Source of the DNA: Bacillus sp. FJAT-29814
Lineage (GTDB): Bacteria > Bacillota > Bacilli > Bacillales > Cytobacillaceae
NCBI RefSeq assembly: GCF_001510715.1
Contig: NZ_LMTJ01000002.1
Location: forward strand, 496,001 to 560,000
Direction: 5' to 3'
DNA: 64,000 bases
Shown: positions 52,178 through 60,925 of the stretch, one piece after another
Layout of the letters: the number at the start of each line of letters is the position of its first letter
How positions within the stretch are numbered: position 1 is the stretch's first letter
The notes under the pieces: model-generated
What the model was told of the DNA's origin: nothing
Databases searched by the model: none
What the model saw: the letters and a program-made list of their open reading frames with translations, nothing else
Translations under genes and position numbers: made by a program

Positions 52178-53379
52178 TCCCTCTGAATTGATTCCCTGTG
52201 CTTTATAGGAATGGCTACATTCTTCTTTTGTCGATTTAAAAAGGTACAGTACGAAAGAAAATAGACAATGACAAAAAATAGTAGTAACTTATAGATTGCA
52301 GCGTATTCTATCCATTTTGCCAATAAACCTACTAACAGGGCTCCTACCCCGACACCAATGTCAAATGCAGAGAAATAGGTAGCTGTAGCCATCCCTCTTC
52401 TATGCGGTAAAGCACGGCTAATTGTCCAAGCTTGTAATGTTGGCTGAATGGAACCGAACCCTATCCCATAAAAGAGTGCTGCTGCTACTAAAATGGCCAC
52501 ATTAGCAGAAAAGGAAAGAAGTATAAGACCGATTCCGAAGGCAATTGCTCCCGGGATTAGAACGTAAACACGGCCCTTTTGGTCCGCAATCCTCCCTGTA
52601 ATGGACCGTGTAATCATCATCATGATTGCTGTTGCCATAAAAAACCACCCAACATTCTCGAGTCCTGTTTCTTTCCCGAACAGCGTCAGAGAGCTTAAAA
52701 TTCCTCCATGTGACAAGGTCACAAGCATAATTAACAATGCAGGTAATAGACTACTTTTTTCTATAAACGTTGTTTTTTCTAAATTACTTTTCTTGTTCAG
52801 ATTTTTGGGGAAATGAATAACCTTACTTAAAGCCATGCTAATCATAACGGAAAGAGAAGCAATCAAAAAAACATAGGGAAAACCATAGTTAATCATCAAC
52901 CAGATTCCCAATAGCGGTGCGCTTGCCATTGCAAGATTAATAGAGAGACCAAAATATCCCACTCCCTCCGCTCGTCGCTCAGCAGCAATTTGATCCGTTA
53001 TCATTGCGGCGTATGTAGTGGATGAAATTCCCCAGCCTACTCCTTGAACAATACGAATAACAAGTATTAATGTAATAGAAAATAGCCAATTAAAACTTAT
53101 CAAAGCTGCTGTAAACACAATAAGACCAAATAACAGAACCTTCTTTTGGTCTATCCGATCGAGTGCATGACCAGCAAAAGGACGTATGATTAAAGCTGTG
53201 ACGGTAAACATCCCCACTACTAAGCCAGCCTCAAGTTTATCCCCGCCTCTTTCAACCACAAAAATTGGCAATGTTGGCGTCAACATATGAAAACTAAAAA
53301 ATATAAAAAAGTTGGACAAAGAAGTTAAGATGAAATCCTTTGTCCAGAGACGTTTATTACTTGAAACCGAGTCGGTCAT
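52174..53379 (-). CDS. MFS transporter (12-TM, MFS_1 type)
   Basis: This is a 401-residue MFS protein with 12 predicted helices: LSNFFIFFSFHMLTPTLPIF, the loop 2-3 motif GHALDRIDQKKVLL, IVQGVGWGISSTTYAAMI and the second-half motif GRIADQKGRVYVL. The closest pattern is YfkF/drug-exporter-like MFS. In the island it may export a toxic intermediate or import an aromatic acid. GAGGG precedes the ATG, and the Rieske gene overlaps its end. Confidence 0.87.
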   Translation of the reverse strand: MTDSVSSNKRLWTKDFILTSLSNFFIFFSFHMLTPTLPIFVVERGGDKLEAGLVVGMFTVTALIIRPFAGHALDRIDQKKVLLFGLIVFTAALISFNWLFSITLILVIRIVQGVGWGISSTTYAAMITDQIAAERRAEGVGYFGLSINLAMASAPLLGIWLMINYGFPYVFLIASLSVMISMALSKVIHFPKNLNKKSNLEKTTFIEKSSLLPALLIMLVTLSHGGILSSLTLFGKETGLENVGWFFMATAIMMMITRSITGRIADQKGRVYVLIPGAIAFGIGLILLSFSANVAILVAAALFYGIGFGSIQPTLQAWTISRALPHRRGMATATYFSAFDIGVGVGALLVGLLAKWIEYAAIYKLLLFFVIVYFLSYCTFLNRQKKNVAIPIKHRESIQRE

Positions 53380-53410
53380 TCAAATCCCTCGCCACTTCAT
53401 AGAATGCTTC

Positions 53411-55141
53411 TTAATCCCTCTGATAGGAAATTTGAGCAATCTTGACATCAATTACAGCTGTTCTGCCTGCTTGGACGGCTTCTAAGCCTTTTCTTAAGGC
53501 ACCTTCTAATTTCTCAGGATCAGATACAGTTAGTGCCAAGGCACCACCCGCGGCTTCGGCTACTTTGGCTAAATCTGCCGGCTGATGGAAATTCACAAAA
53601 AATTGATCATCTCGGTTTGCAATACCATCAGGATATATTTTCAACGTATTGTTTTTCGTCGCATTCCAGCCTTGGTTATTGAAAATAACAGTTAAAAAAG
53701 GGGCTTGATATCTGCGTGACATCCAGTGAACCGAAGCTGGTACACTAAATAAATAAGATCCGTCCCCTGTAAGGCTGACCACCGTTTTATCCGGTTTTGC
53801 GAGTTTAGCGCCAATGGCTGCCCCTCCATTCCACCCCAATGATGAACCTCCATTGCCAAACATCGTCCCCGGTTTACTTCTAGGAATTTGTCTTGATACT
53901 GCCATCGCATTTGTGATGGTTTCGTTTAGAATGATGGTTTCTTCGTCAATTACTCTATTAAGGCATGCTGCCACCCAATCTGGTGTAATGACCCCATCTG
54001 CTGGGGGGACGTCCAATCTTTTCCAACTTTTTCGTTGCTCAATATGCAGATGACGTATACGTTCAAATCGTTCCTGCTTTCTACTATTATTTAAGTTAGT
54101 TTGGTTTGCATACTCATTCAGTTGAACCAACGCTTGGAATGAATCTGCCTGGAATAAAGCTTCAGCGGGTACATAAGCTAATGGAATATCCTTTTTAATC
54201 GGGTCTGGATCAATATAGAATACTTTACTTTTCTCACGAGGTTGATTTAGTGTTGGAACCCAAGGAACGTCGGAATCAATTACAAGCACTACATCTGCTT
54301 TATCTAGTAGTTCTCCGCCGTCAAAGCCCAAATGTAATGGATGTTCAGTTGGAAAGTTCATATAGGCAGCATTTGCCTCCACAACTGGGATTGCAAGTTT
54401 CTCGCAAAATTGGACTAAGAGGTCGACACTTTCTGTATTTCTGCCAAGAGAAGATGTAATTAAAATAGGATTTTCAGCGTTTGCCAAGGCGGTTACAATT
54501 TGTTCTACCCCTTCATTTGATAACGGCAATTTTTCTAGGGGCTTCCATTTATCAGACATGTCTTGTATTGGAGTAACTTCTTCTTCAAGCACTTCTCTTG
54601 CGCCGGTTAAATAAACAGGTCCTTTGGGCTCAGAGTTTGCTAGTTGCATCGCTCGGTAGACAAGTTGTTTTACGTTTTTACCTGTGCGGATATCATATTC
54701 CCATTTCACATATTCTCTAACAATTCCACGCTGGTCATAGACATTTTGCAAATAGTTAATATGAGAGTTCCGGCTTCCTGGCAATTCCCCTTCCATTGTG
54801 GAAGGCGTTTCTCCAGAAAAGATGAAGACAGGTACTCTTGAGCGGGCTGCATTATGTAGACTTCCTCCTAAGTTTTGGGTACCTACATCGGTATGGACGA
54901 AAACCCCTTGCGCCTCTCCGCTTGCAATATAGTGACCGATAGCTGCGCTCAAAGCAACATACTCGTGAGGGCAAATGATTACTTTTGGGAGTGGACGATT
55001 TAAGGCTTTTGCTTTTGCCAAACCTTCTATCACGGCAGGATGATCACTTCCCAAATTACTGAACAAGTAGGAGATACCTGTCTCCTGAAGTGCCTCCAGT
55101 AAGGCATCTGCAGAAGTATACCTCTTCAATTTTTGGTCCAC
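53411..55141 (-). CDS. Thiamine-diphosphate-dependent enzyme (acetolactate synthase/benzoylformate decarboxylase superfamily)
   Basis: The 576-residue ThDP enzyme has the pyrimidine-binding Glu region CPHEYVALSAAIGHYIA, GVFVHTDVGTQNLGGSLHNA, a central ALS-type domain and the ThDP/Mg motif SLTGDGSYLFSVPASVHW with FNNQGWNATKN. It probably decarboxylates a 2-oxo acid to an aldehyde, which the neighbouring aldehyde dehydrogenase (12 nt upstream) could oxidise. The start is GTG at 55141 with AGGAGG 8 nt upstream. Confidence 0.86.
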   Translation of the reverse strand: MDQKLKRYTSADALLEALQETGISYLFSNLGSDHPAVIEGLAKAKALNRPLPKVIICPHEYVALSAAIGHYIASGEAQGVFVHTDVGTQNLGGSLHNAARSRVPVFIFSGETPSTMEGELPGSRNSHINYLQNVYDQRGIVREYVKWEYDIRTGKNVKQLVYRAMQLANSEPKGPVYLTGAREVLEEEVTPIQDMSDKWKPLEKLPLSNEGVEQIVTALANAENPILITSSLGRNTESVDLLVQFCEKLAIPVVEANAAYMNFPTEHPLHLGFDGGELLDKADVVLVIDSDVPWVPTLNQPREKSKVFYIDPDPIKKDIPLAYVPAEALFQADSFQALVQLNEYANQTNLNNSRKQERFERIRHLHIEQRKSWKRLDVPPADGVITPDWVAACLNRVIDEETIILNETITNAMAVSRQIPRSKPGTMFGNGGSSLGWNGGAAIGAKLAKPDKTVVSLTGDGSYLFSVPASVHWMSRRYQAPFLTVIFNNQGWNATKNNTLKIYPDGIANRDDQFFVNFHQPADLAKVAEAAGGALALTVSDPEKLEGALRKGLEAVQAGRTAVIDVKIAQISYQRD

Positions 55142-55153
55142 TATTTTTTCCTC

Positions 55154-56608
55154 CTATACATTTGTTTTGTGATAATTGATCCCGTGGGTTTCTGTATACT
55201 CATCAAAAATCATTTCTGAATTTTCCCTTCCGATACCGCTTTGTTTTACCCCGCCAAAAGGAATATATTTATGTCCTAATGGAGTTTGCCCCGCACCATT
55301 TATAAATGTCATTCCGGCTTCAATGTTTCTAGCAATCTTCAACGATCGTTCAAAATCAGAGGACCAGACAGAAGATCCCAAGCCAAGTTCACTATTGTTT
55401 ACCATTTCGATGACTTCCTCTTCCGTACGAAAAGAAACAAGCGGAATTATAGGCCCAAATTGTTCACAAGTTACTATGTCGTGGTTAGGGTCCACATCAC
55501 GAACAAGAATAGGTCTGAGATAATAGCCATTCTCCCAATTGTCAGGGTCAAGCTTTGTTCCAAGTTCAACTATTTTTGCGGAACTGTTCTTGATCCGTTC
55601 AATTAAATCTCTGACATTTTGAAATTGTTGCCGATTATTGATTGGACCCATGGTAGCCCTTTCATCCAATTGGTGTCCAATTTTATATTCCTTCGTGAGA
55701 TCGACCATTTTTTCAAATATATGGTCATACATTTCCTCGGGAGCGTAAATTCTTTTTATCGCATAACAGAATTGGCCTGAGCGCCTGAAAACAGCTGTGA
55801 CAATTTTCGGTACTACTTCCTCTAGATTCGCATCATTCAGAATAATGGCCGCATCGTTTCCACCCAATTCGAAATGGATACCCTTGAGTGTATCAGCTGC
55901 TGCTTTCATTATGTGTTTAGCCGTTGCCCCTCCACCGGTAAATGAAATTTTCCGAACAAGCGGGTGTGTAGTTAGAGCAGCCCCAACATCTCCTTCACCA
56001 TGAACTACATTAATTACACCTGGCGGAAAGAACTCTGCAGCCAGTTTCAAAATCTCGGTAACACCCATTGGAGCAAATGGTGAAGGTTTAAAAACCATCG
56101 TATTGCCAGCAATTAAGGCAGGTGCTAATTTCTGCATAGTCAATACAACGGGTGCATTCCAAGGGACTATACCGGCAATGACTCCCATTGGTTTTTTCTC
56201 AATAGAAACCCAGCCCGTTTCGTCCTCTAGTACTTTCGGCATGAAAAAATTTCTTGCAAGTTCCGCAGCATTTCTTATTCCGGATACTGCCATCCCAATC
56301 TCAATTCTTGTTGCGGTAAGCAGCATCCCATTTTCCTTCGAAACAATCCTAGCAATTGAATTAGCTTCTGCCTCTAAGCGATTAGCTACTTTTAATACAA
56401 GAGAAATTCGTTCATCTAACGGTGTTAGTGCCCATGAACGAAATGCCTGATGTGCGGCATTTACAGCTTGATCGACATGTTGTAATGTACCTTTAGCTAT
56501 TAGACCAACAATATCACTTAAGCGTCCAGGATCCCGAAGTTCTGTATATTCATTGGTTTCAACCTCTTGGTTATTAATAAATAAATTCGTTTTCAGAGTC
56601 ATCACCAT
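55154..56608 (-). CDS. Aldehyde dehydrogenase (copy 2)
   Basis: This 484-residue aldehyde dehydrogenase has AGIVPWNAPVVLTMQKLAPA, VFKPSPFAPMGVTEILKLAA, SFTGGGATAKHI, catalytic Glu in FELGGNDAAIILND, and Cys in RSGQFCYAIKRIYA. The FGPIIPLVSF and GGVKQSGIGREN blocks complete it. It lies directly upstream of the ThDP enzyme. Similarity to copy 1 (LGGNDAAIIL, CY-KRIY) suggests a duplicated pair with different aldehyde substrates. Two ATGs six nucleotides apart compete at the start. Confidence 0.9.
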   Translation of the reverse strand: MVMTLKTNLFINNQEVETNEYTELRDPGRLSDIVGLIAKGTLQHVDQAVNAAHQAFRSWALTPLDERISLVLKVANRLEAEANSIARIVSKENGMLLTATRIEIGMAVSGIRNAAELARNFFMPKVLEDETGWVSIEKKPMGVIAGIVPWNAPVVLTMQKLAPALIAGNTMVFKPSPFAPMGVTEILKLAAEFFPPGVINVVHGEGDVGAALTTHPLVRKISFTGGGATAKHIMKAAADTLKGIHFELGGNDAAIILNDANLEEVVPKIVTAVFRRSGQFCYAIKRIYAPEEMYDHIFEKMVDLTKEYKIGHQLDERATMGPINNRQQFQNVRDLIERIKNSSAKIVELGTKLDPDNWENGYYLRPILVRDVDPNHDIVTCEQFGPIIPLVSFRTEEEVIEMVNNSELGLGSSVWSSDFERSLKIARNIEAGMTFINGAGQTPLGHKYIPFGGVKQSGIGRENSEMIFDEYTETHGINYHKTNV

Positions 56609-56620
56609 CTTTTATTAATT

Positions 56621-56666
56621 AAAATAACCCGTCGAAACACTCGACTTTTCAAGACGGGTTATTTTT
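56621..56666 (-). terminator. Terminator between TRAP permease and ALDH genes
   Basis: AAAATAACCCGTC / GACGGGTTATTTTT with a 19-nt loop, directly past the TRAP permease stop and before the ALDH copy 2 start. Perhaps partly read through. Confidence 0.8.
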
Positions 56667-56669
56667 AAC

Positions 56670-58661
56670 TCATATCGTCTGCCCAATGGGCAATCCATTT
56701 TTCTTGCCTTGATAACTTTTCCATTCTTTCAACATAAAGAGGATTGCTGCAACCAAAGCAACGATATTTATAAACGTTGCAAATTGGAAGAAAGACACGG
56801 GAATAAATAGACAAACTGCCAATAAACAAACGAATAGTCTTTTTCCAACACTTAAACGCTCGAACAAGAATCCTTCTAATGACATTGCAAGTAAGTAACA
56901 GGCAATAAGTGTTGTGGCTATCGTTCCTGCTGCCGCTGACCACGGTACGATTGGCTCCAAGCGAATTAACATTTCAGGTGCATAGACGAACATGAATGGA
57001 ACCAGGTATCCAATTATACCAAGACGCATTGCCTGGTAACCGATTTTGGTAGGGCTCTCTTTTGCAATCGGTGCCGCCGTAAAACAAGCCATGGCAACGG
57101 GTGGAGTGAAATTGGAAATTATGGAAAAATAGAATACAAACATATGGGCACAGAGCGGATCAACTCCCAACTCCACTAGCGTTGGTGCGACTAATACAGA
57201 CACTAGTGCATATGCGGCTACCGACGGCATACCCATTCCTAAAATAATAGAAACAATAGCGCTTAATAATAGAAGGAAGAATAATCCATATTCTGCAAAG
57301 CTTGCAAGAATTAAACCTAGATTGAAGCCTAGTCCCGTTACCCCAGTAATCCCTACAACCAATCCAGCTGCGGAAAGAACAATACCAATTTCTAACATAA
57401 CTTTTCCACAATCAACAAATACTCTAGGAAATAATCTCAGCATATTTTTTCTAACTGTTCTATCAAACGATAAGAAAATTACTGCAATAACGGATGCGTA
57501 TAAACCTGCAATTGATGGTGAAGTTCCTAGGAAAAATAAGAAATAGATTAAGGAACCTAGGGTCGGAACAATCATCCAGCCCTTCTTAAGAACTTGTTTA
57601 AATACAGGAATGTTCTCTTTACTTAAGGCAAGTATGCCCTTACGTCCAGCAATAAAATCAACTTGAAAGAACAGACAGATATAAAACATTAATGCTGGGA
57701 CAAGTGCTGCCAAAGCTACTTCCGTATAAGGTACACCAAGGGTTTCAGCAATAATGAATGCTGCAATCCCCATTACTGGCGGCATTATTTGCCCACCTGT
57801 TGAGGCAACAGATTCTACTGCACCAGCTTCTGCAGAACTATATCCACTTTTCTTCATTAATGGAATGGTTACACTTCCTGTAAGAATTACGTTTGCCACT
57901 GGACCGCCTGTAATGGTACCTACAAGACTGGAGCCAAGAATAGACGCCTTTGCAGGACCTCCACGAAAACGTCCAAAAGCCGAAATGGCAATATCATTTA
58001 GGATATCAGCACCACCAAATAATAAAAGAATTTGACCAAAAAAGATAAAACTCAATGCGATAGTTGCCGCTACATTCAACATGCTGAGTAAGCTGTTTGA
58101 ATCTAAATACATATAATTAAATAATTGATCAATAGTTGTGCCGGTTCCTCTGAAAACTCCCGGAAAATAAGGTGCAAAATAGCCATATGCAAGAAACACC
58201 AATACTACAATCAGCAATCCTTTACCGAGTACCCTTCTAATTGCTTCTAGAATAATAAGTATCGCAATAACACTCATGATAAAACGTCCTGTGGATACCG
58301 TACCAATATCCATTACAATTGTAGGATAAAAGATTGCAAGATACAGACCGGCTGTTAATCCTAATCCTGACAATATCCAGTCATACCATGGCACCCTATC
58401 TTTTGGAGAGCTTTTACGTAGAGGAACACTTAAATAAATGGCGGAAAGAAAAAGTCCAAGGAATAATCCGATATATTGTTCTGCATATATACTTAACCCG
58501 AGACGCTGATGTATACCAAGAATATAGAGGATGCCAGATATGGGAATTAACGCTAATAGCGTAGACCACAAGTATTTTACTGATTTATTCTTAAAAATCC
58601 TGTACTTTTGAAAATCCGCATCTGGATTTATTGGTATATTAGCTGCTTGCTTTTCACTCAT
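56670..58661 (-). CDS. TRAP transporter fused permease (DctQM type)
   Basis: This 663-residue integral membrane protein has a 4-helix DctQ-like N-terminal part and a large DctM-like domain: FFGQILLLFGGADILNDIAI, GGPAKASILGSSLVGTITGG, ESVASTGGQIMPPVMGIAAF, ILGMGMPSVAAYALVSVLVA and FYFSIISNFTPPVAMACFTA. Fused permeases of this kind work with TAXI-type binding proteins, one of which is encoded just upstream. It imports an organic acid by Na+ or H+ symport. AGGGGAG lies upstream of the ATG. Confidence 0.93.
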   Translation of the reverse strand: MSEKQAANIPINPDADFQKYRIFKNKSVKYLWSTLLALIPISGILYILGIHQRLGLSIYAEQYIGLFLGLFLSAIYLSVPLRKSSPKDRVPWYDWILSGLGLTAGLYLAIFYPTIVMDIGTVSTGRFIMSVIAILIILEAIRRVLGKGLLIVVLVFLAYGYFAPYFPGVFRGTGTTIDQLFNYMYLDSNSLLSMLNVAATIALSFIFFGQILLLFGGADILNDIAISAFGRFRGGPAKASILGSSLVGTITGGPVANVILTGSVTIPLMKKSGYSSAEAGAVESVASTGGQIMPPVMGIAAFIIAETLGVPYTEVALAALVPALMFYICLFFQVDFIAGRKGILALSKENIPVFKQVLKKGWMIVPTLGSLIYFLFFLGTSPSIAGLYASVIAVIFLSFDRTVRKNMLRLFPRVFVDCGKVMLEIGIVLSAAGLVVGITGVTGLGFNLGLILASFAEYGLFFLLLLSAIVSIILGMGMPSVAAYALVSVLVAPTLVELGVDPLCAHMFVFYFSIISNFTPPVAMACFTAAPIAKESPTKIGYQAMRLGIIGYLVPFMFVYAPEMLIRLEPIVPWSAAAGTIATTLIACYLLAMSLEGFLFERLSVGKRLFVCLLAVCLFIPVSFFQFATFINIVALVAAILFMLKEWKSYQGKKNGLPIGQTI

Positions 58662-58706
58662 TACTTCAACTCCCCTTGTAAAAAAGTAAACTATTATTCT
58701 TGATTA

Positions 58707-58736
58707 GGACTTTGCATAAAAGGTTATGCAAAGTCC
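58707..58736 (-). other. Intercistronic hairpin between binding protein and permease genes
   Basis: GGACTTTGCATAA / TTATGCAAAGTCC is a perfect 13-bp stem with a 4-nt loop but no T run on the minus strand. It may protect the upstream binding-protein mRNA and so raise its level over the permease, as in many importer operons. Confidence 0.65.
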
Positions 58737-58767
58737 CGCTTTTTTGTTGAATACTTCATTTTAAGGA

Positions 58768-59862
58768 TTAGGATTCAGCTATTTTTAACAGTTCCTGCTG
58801 TACTTTCTCTGCTTCATCATTCCATAGACCTTTGTCCTTAAAGAACTTCACGGCACCATTATGGTAAGGAACGGTAGGATTTGGATCAAACATGGTTTCT
58901 GGTGTCCATGTCTTCAACCAAGCATGAATCGGTTGAAGTTGCTTATAATTTGCCCATAATGTTTCCATAATTTCATAAACTGTGTCGTCGTTAAGATGAG
59001 AAGATGCCACCAATTGAGAGGGGTACTCAATGCCCACTTGCTCTTCTTGAATGTAGCCTTGAGCTAGAACCTTTGTTAAACGAACGCCTGGGACAATTTC
59101 ATTAATTTTATCTATTACGGACTTTGGTACAGAGTCAATCTTGTCGGGAGTAATACTATCTAAGAAGTTAATAGATTTTAATCCAACTGAATTATGAACT
59201 TCCTGAACGACTGGTGTTGTCGGTGTTAAAGCAAATGCTGCATCAACCCTGTTATCCTGCAGTGCTTCAATACCTGCAGCTGTGGTTGGAATCGGTACTT
59301 GTTTGACATCATCCCAAGACAGGCCATTTACAGTTAAAGCAGCCTCTAATACCTTTTTAGCAATCGCTGATCCAGGATAATCGGAAGAAAGTCTTTTACC
59401 CTTTAAATCTGCAATCGACTTAATATCAACGTCTTTTCTTACGACTGCACCTGTAACACTTAGATAGTTACCACGTACAAGTAAACGCATATTTTTAGTT
59501 GGCTGGTAACCGTTTTCACCTTTGAACGCCCAAGCCATGTCTGGTCCAGATCCAACTCCTAGTTCAATTTCCCCCTTTTCTAATTGTGGGCCCCATGCGC
59601 TTACACCATTAGAAGGTTTAACTGAGATTTTAAGAGATGAATTAGTTGTAATTACTTTTGCTAGTCCGTTTCCAATTGCATTGTAAGAAACCCCAACTGG
59701 TGTTGTCCCGATACTGAGTACACCGCCGCTTTTTTTCGCGGGTTTTTCTTTTTCTTGCGTTGAGTTATTTGCCTGATTGCCGCCGCAAGCTGTCACAAAT
59801 AACATAACAAGTACAATAGTCAGCAAACTAAAAGCAGATTTCCCTATTTTCCTTATTCCCAT
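58768..59862 (-). CDS. TAXI-family TRAP solute-binding lipoprotein
   Basis: The 364-residue protein has a lipoprotein signal peptide ending in the lipobox FVTAC (Cys about 26). The mature protein has the TAXI fold: VLSIGTTPVGVSYNAIGNGL, GELELGVGSGPD-like region, LKGKRLSSDYPGSAIAKKVL and IEALQDNRVDAAFALTPTTP. TAXI proteins bind small carboxylates or amino acids for the fused TRAP permease, which follows. AAAAGGGGC lies upstream of the ATG. It is the first gene of the island and has a cre-like site and GTTAAC motifs in its leader. Confidence 0.92.
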   Translation of the reverse strand: MGIRKIGKSAFSLLTIVLVMLFVTACGGNQANNSTQEKEKPAKKSGGVLSIGTTPVGVSYNAIGNGLAKVITTNSSLKISVKPSNGVSAWGPQLEKGEIELGVGSGPDMAWAFKGENGYQPTKNMRLLVRGNYLSVTGAVVRKDVDIKSIADLKGKRLSSDYPGSAIAKKVLEAALTVNGLSWDDVKQVPIPTTAAGIEALQDNRVDAAFALTPTTPVVQEVHNSVGLKSINFLDSITPDKIDSVPKSVIDKINEIVPGVRLTKVLAQGYIQEEQVGIEYPSQLVASSHLNDDTVYEIMETLWANYKQLQPIHAWLKTWTPETMFDPNPTVPYHNGAVKFFKDKGLWNDEAEKVQQELLKIAES

Positions 59863-59903
59863 CAGATTCGCCCCTTTTCCTCTTTAATATGTAGTAGATT
59901 TAG

Positions 59904-59918
59904 ATTAAACGCTTCCAT
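59904..59918 (-). promoter_or_regulatory. cre-like site upstream of the TAXI gene
   Basis: On the minus strand ATGGAAGCGTTTAAT matches the CcpA cre consensus except for one position. It lies about 45 nt upstream of the start codon, probably downstream of the promoter, which would suit carbon catabolite repression. Confidence 0.4.
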
Positions 59919-60033
59919 TAAATAATAAAATTTTCAATAATTACCATTTCTTTAATCCATTCGTTTTTCACAGATTTGGGTTTATACTGTATATAGTAGA
60001 TATAAAGTAAAGCCCCCTTTCTTTGATAACAAT

Positions 60034-60050
60034 ACGTTAACGCAATTAAC
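60034..60050 (-). promoter_or_regulatory. Putative IclR operator upstream of the TAXI gene
   Basis: ACGTTAACGC (60034-60043) followed by ATTAAC (60045-60050), and further out GTTAC/GTAAC-type dyads (TTGTTACTAATAACAA). It shares the GTTAAC core with the two other island promoters. Confidence 0.45.
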
Positions 60051-60319
60051 TAGTTGTTACTAATAACAACATTACCATAGTGTAAATATAATTGTCAAAA
60101 TATTTTTAAGAATTTAAATATTATTCCTTCTAACAAATCAAGTGGTAGTTTCTGGGCGGTAAAGTTGGAAGCAAAGGAGGGATTTATTCACAGCTCTTGT
60201 AAGAGAGATTGATGTGGAATTGAAATGTAGGGTCGAAACGTATAAAGCAATTTTTAATGATAACACTCATGAATATGATGATTTTAGATTTAGCGACCGT
60301 AGGCTTAATTTGCAATATA

Positions 60320-60539
60320 ATTAGGATTAGCAATATGTCCTGCATCCTGTGGTCAAAACCACGTCGGCCCAAGGTCAAATTAACCTATGTCAGGTCTGTT
60401 TGGATCAATAGCACTCAAAATCCAACCACCAATCCTATCTCTAGCCTCTATAACCCTACATTTATGCCTTGTTCAGTAAGTAGTGATGCAGGACGTATGC
60501 CACTCCACCCGCACCAACTATGATTACAGGATTGTTCAT
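60320..60539 (-). pseudogene. Decayed flavin-containing amine oxidase (N-terminal part)
   Basis: ATG 60539 with AGGAGG upstream starts MNNPVIIVGAGGVA, the FAD-binding Rossmann motif. Other frames continue as ASLLTEQGINV, VIEARDRIGG-ILSAIDPNRP and FDLGPTWF-PQ, the N-terminal signature of flavin monoamine oxidases. At least two frameshifts and two in-frame stops (TAA and TGA) interrupt it, and the remaining 300-plus residues are missing. It lies behind an S-box that has survived. From 60100 to 60319 I see no recognisable gene. Confidence 0.72.
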
Positions 60540-60604
60540 ATTTGTCCTCCTTCTGATTGTGTTTATGTTGTTTAAATTTTCCTATTCCCTAAGTTGGATT
60601 ATGG

Positions 60605-60747
60605 AAAAAAACTCTCCTCAAAAAGGAGAGCTTAATAACCCTCTTCTCATCTTTCAAGCAAATGCTTGATGGAATTGGCACAGTATTCATCAGAACCTGT
60701 TGCCGAGGCTTCAAAGGGCCAGTCCCTCCACCTCTCTTGATAAGGAG
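60605..60747 (-). promoter_or_regulatory. SAM-I riboswitch (S-box), second copy
   Basis: The minus strand reads CTTATCAAGAGAGGTGGAGG, GACTGGCCCTTTGAAGCCTC, GGCAACAGG, GTGCCAATTCC and GATGAGAAGAGG, the full S-box core, followed by a terminator AGCTCTCC / GGAGAG with T run (60605-60632). It is nearly identical, including outer flanks, to the copy at 41467-41612, but leads into a decayed amine oxidase gene. Confidence 0.9.
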
Positions 60748-60893
60748 AAAAATGTACATTCAATTTTTTTCATTAACTAAGGCGATAATAGTGGGAATTT
60801 AGACAATTGTTAATCAAATAGGTCTGAATAAAACATCGAGAATCGTCTCCGGGAATAATAAACTCGATTTGGTACCAGCTGTAAAAAGAAGAA

Positions 60894-60915
60894 CGCCCCC
60901 CATATTATTGGGGTG
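60894..60915 (-). terminator. Probable beta-lactamase terminator
   Basis: CCCC-AATAATAT-GGGG followed by a T-rich tail on the minus strand, about 10 nt past the stop. Confidence 0.55.
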
Positions 60916-60925
60916 ATTTATCTGT

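Noticed and set aside
55176..55606. Plus-strand frames of about 110 codons
   Set aside because: They are antisense to aldehyde dehydrogenase copy 2, whose catalytic motifs are intact.
60160..60324. Plus-strand frame with a protein-like peptide (ETYKAIFNDNTHEYDDFRFS)
   Set aside because: It has no ATG/GTG/TTG start with a ribosome binding site after the preceding stop and overlaps the amine oxidase remnant; at most a fragment.
60184..60378. Minus-strand 64-codon frame in the amine oxidase remnant
   Set aside because: It is an out-of-frame shadow: the homologous residues (FDLGPTWF, VIEARDRIGG) are in another frame.
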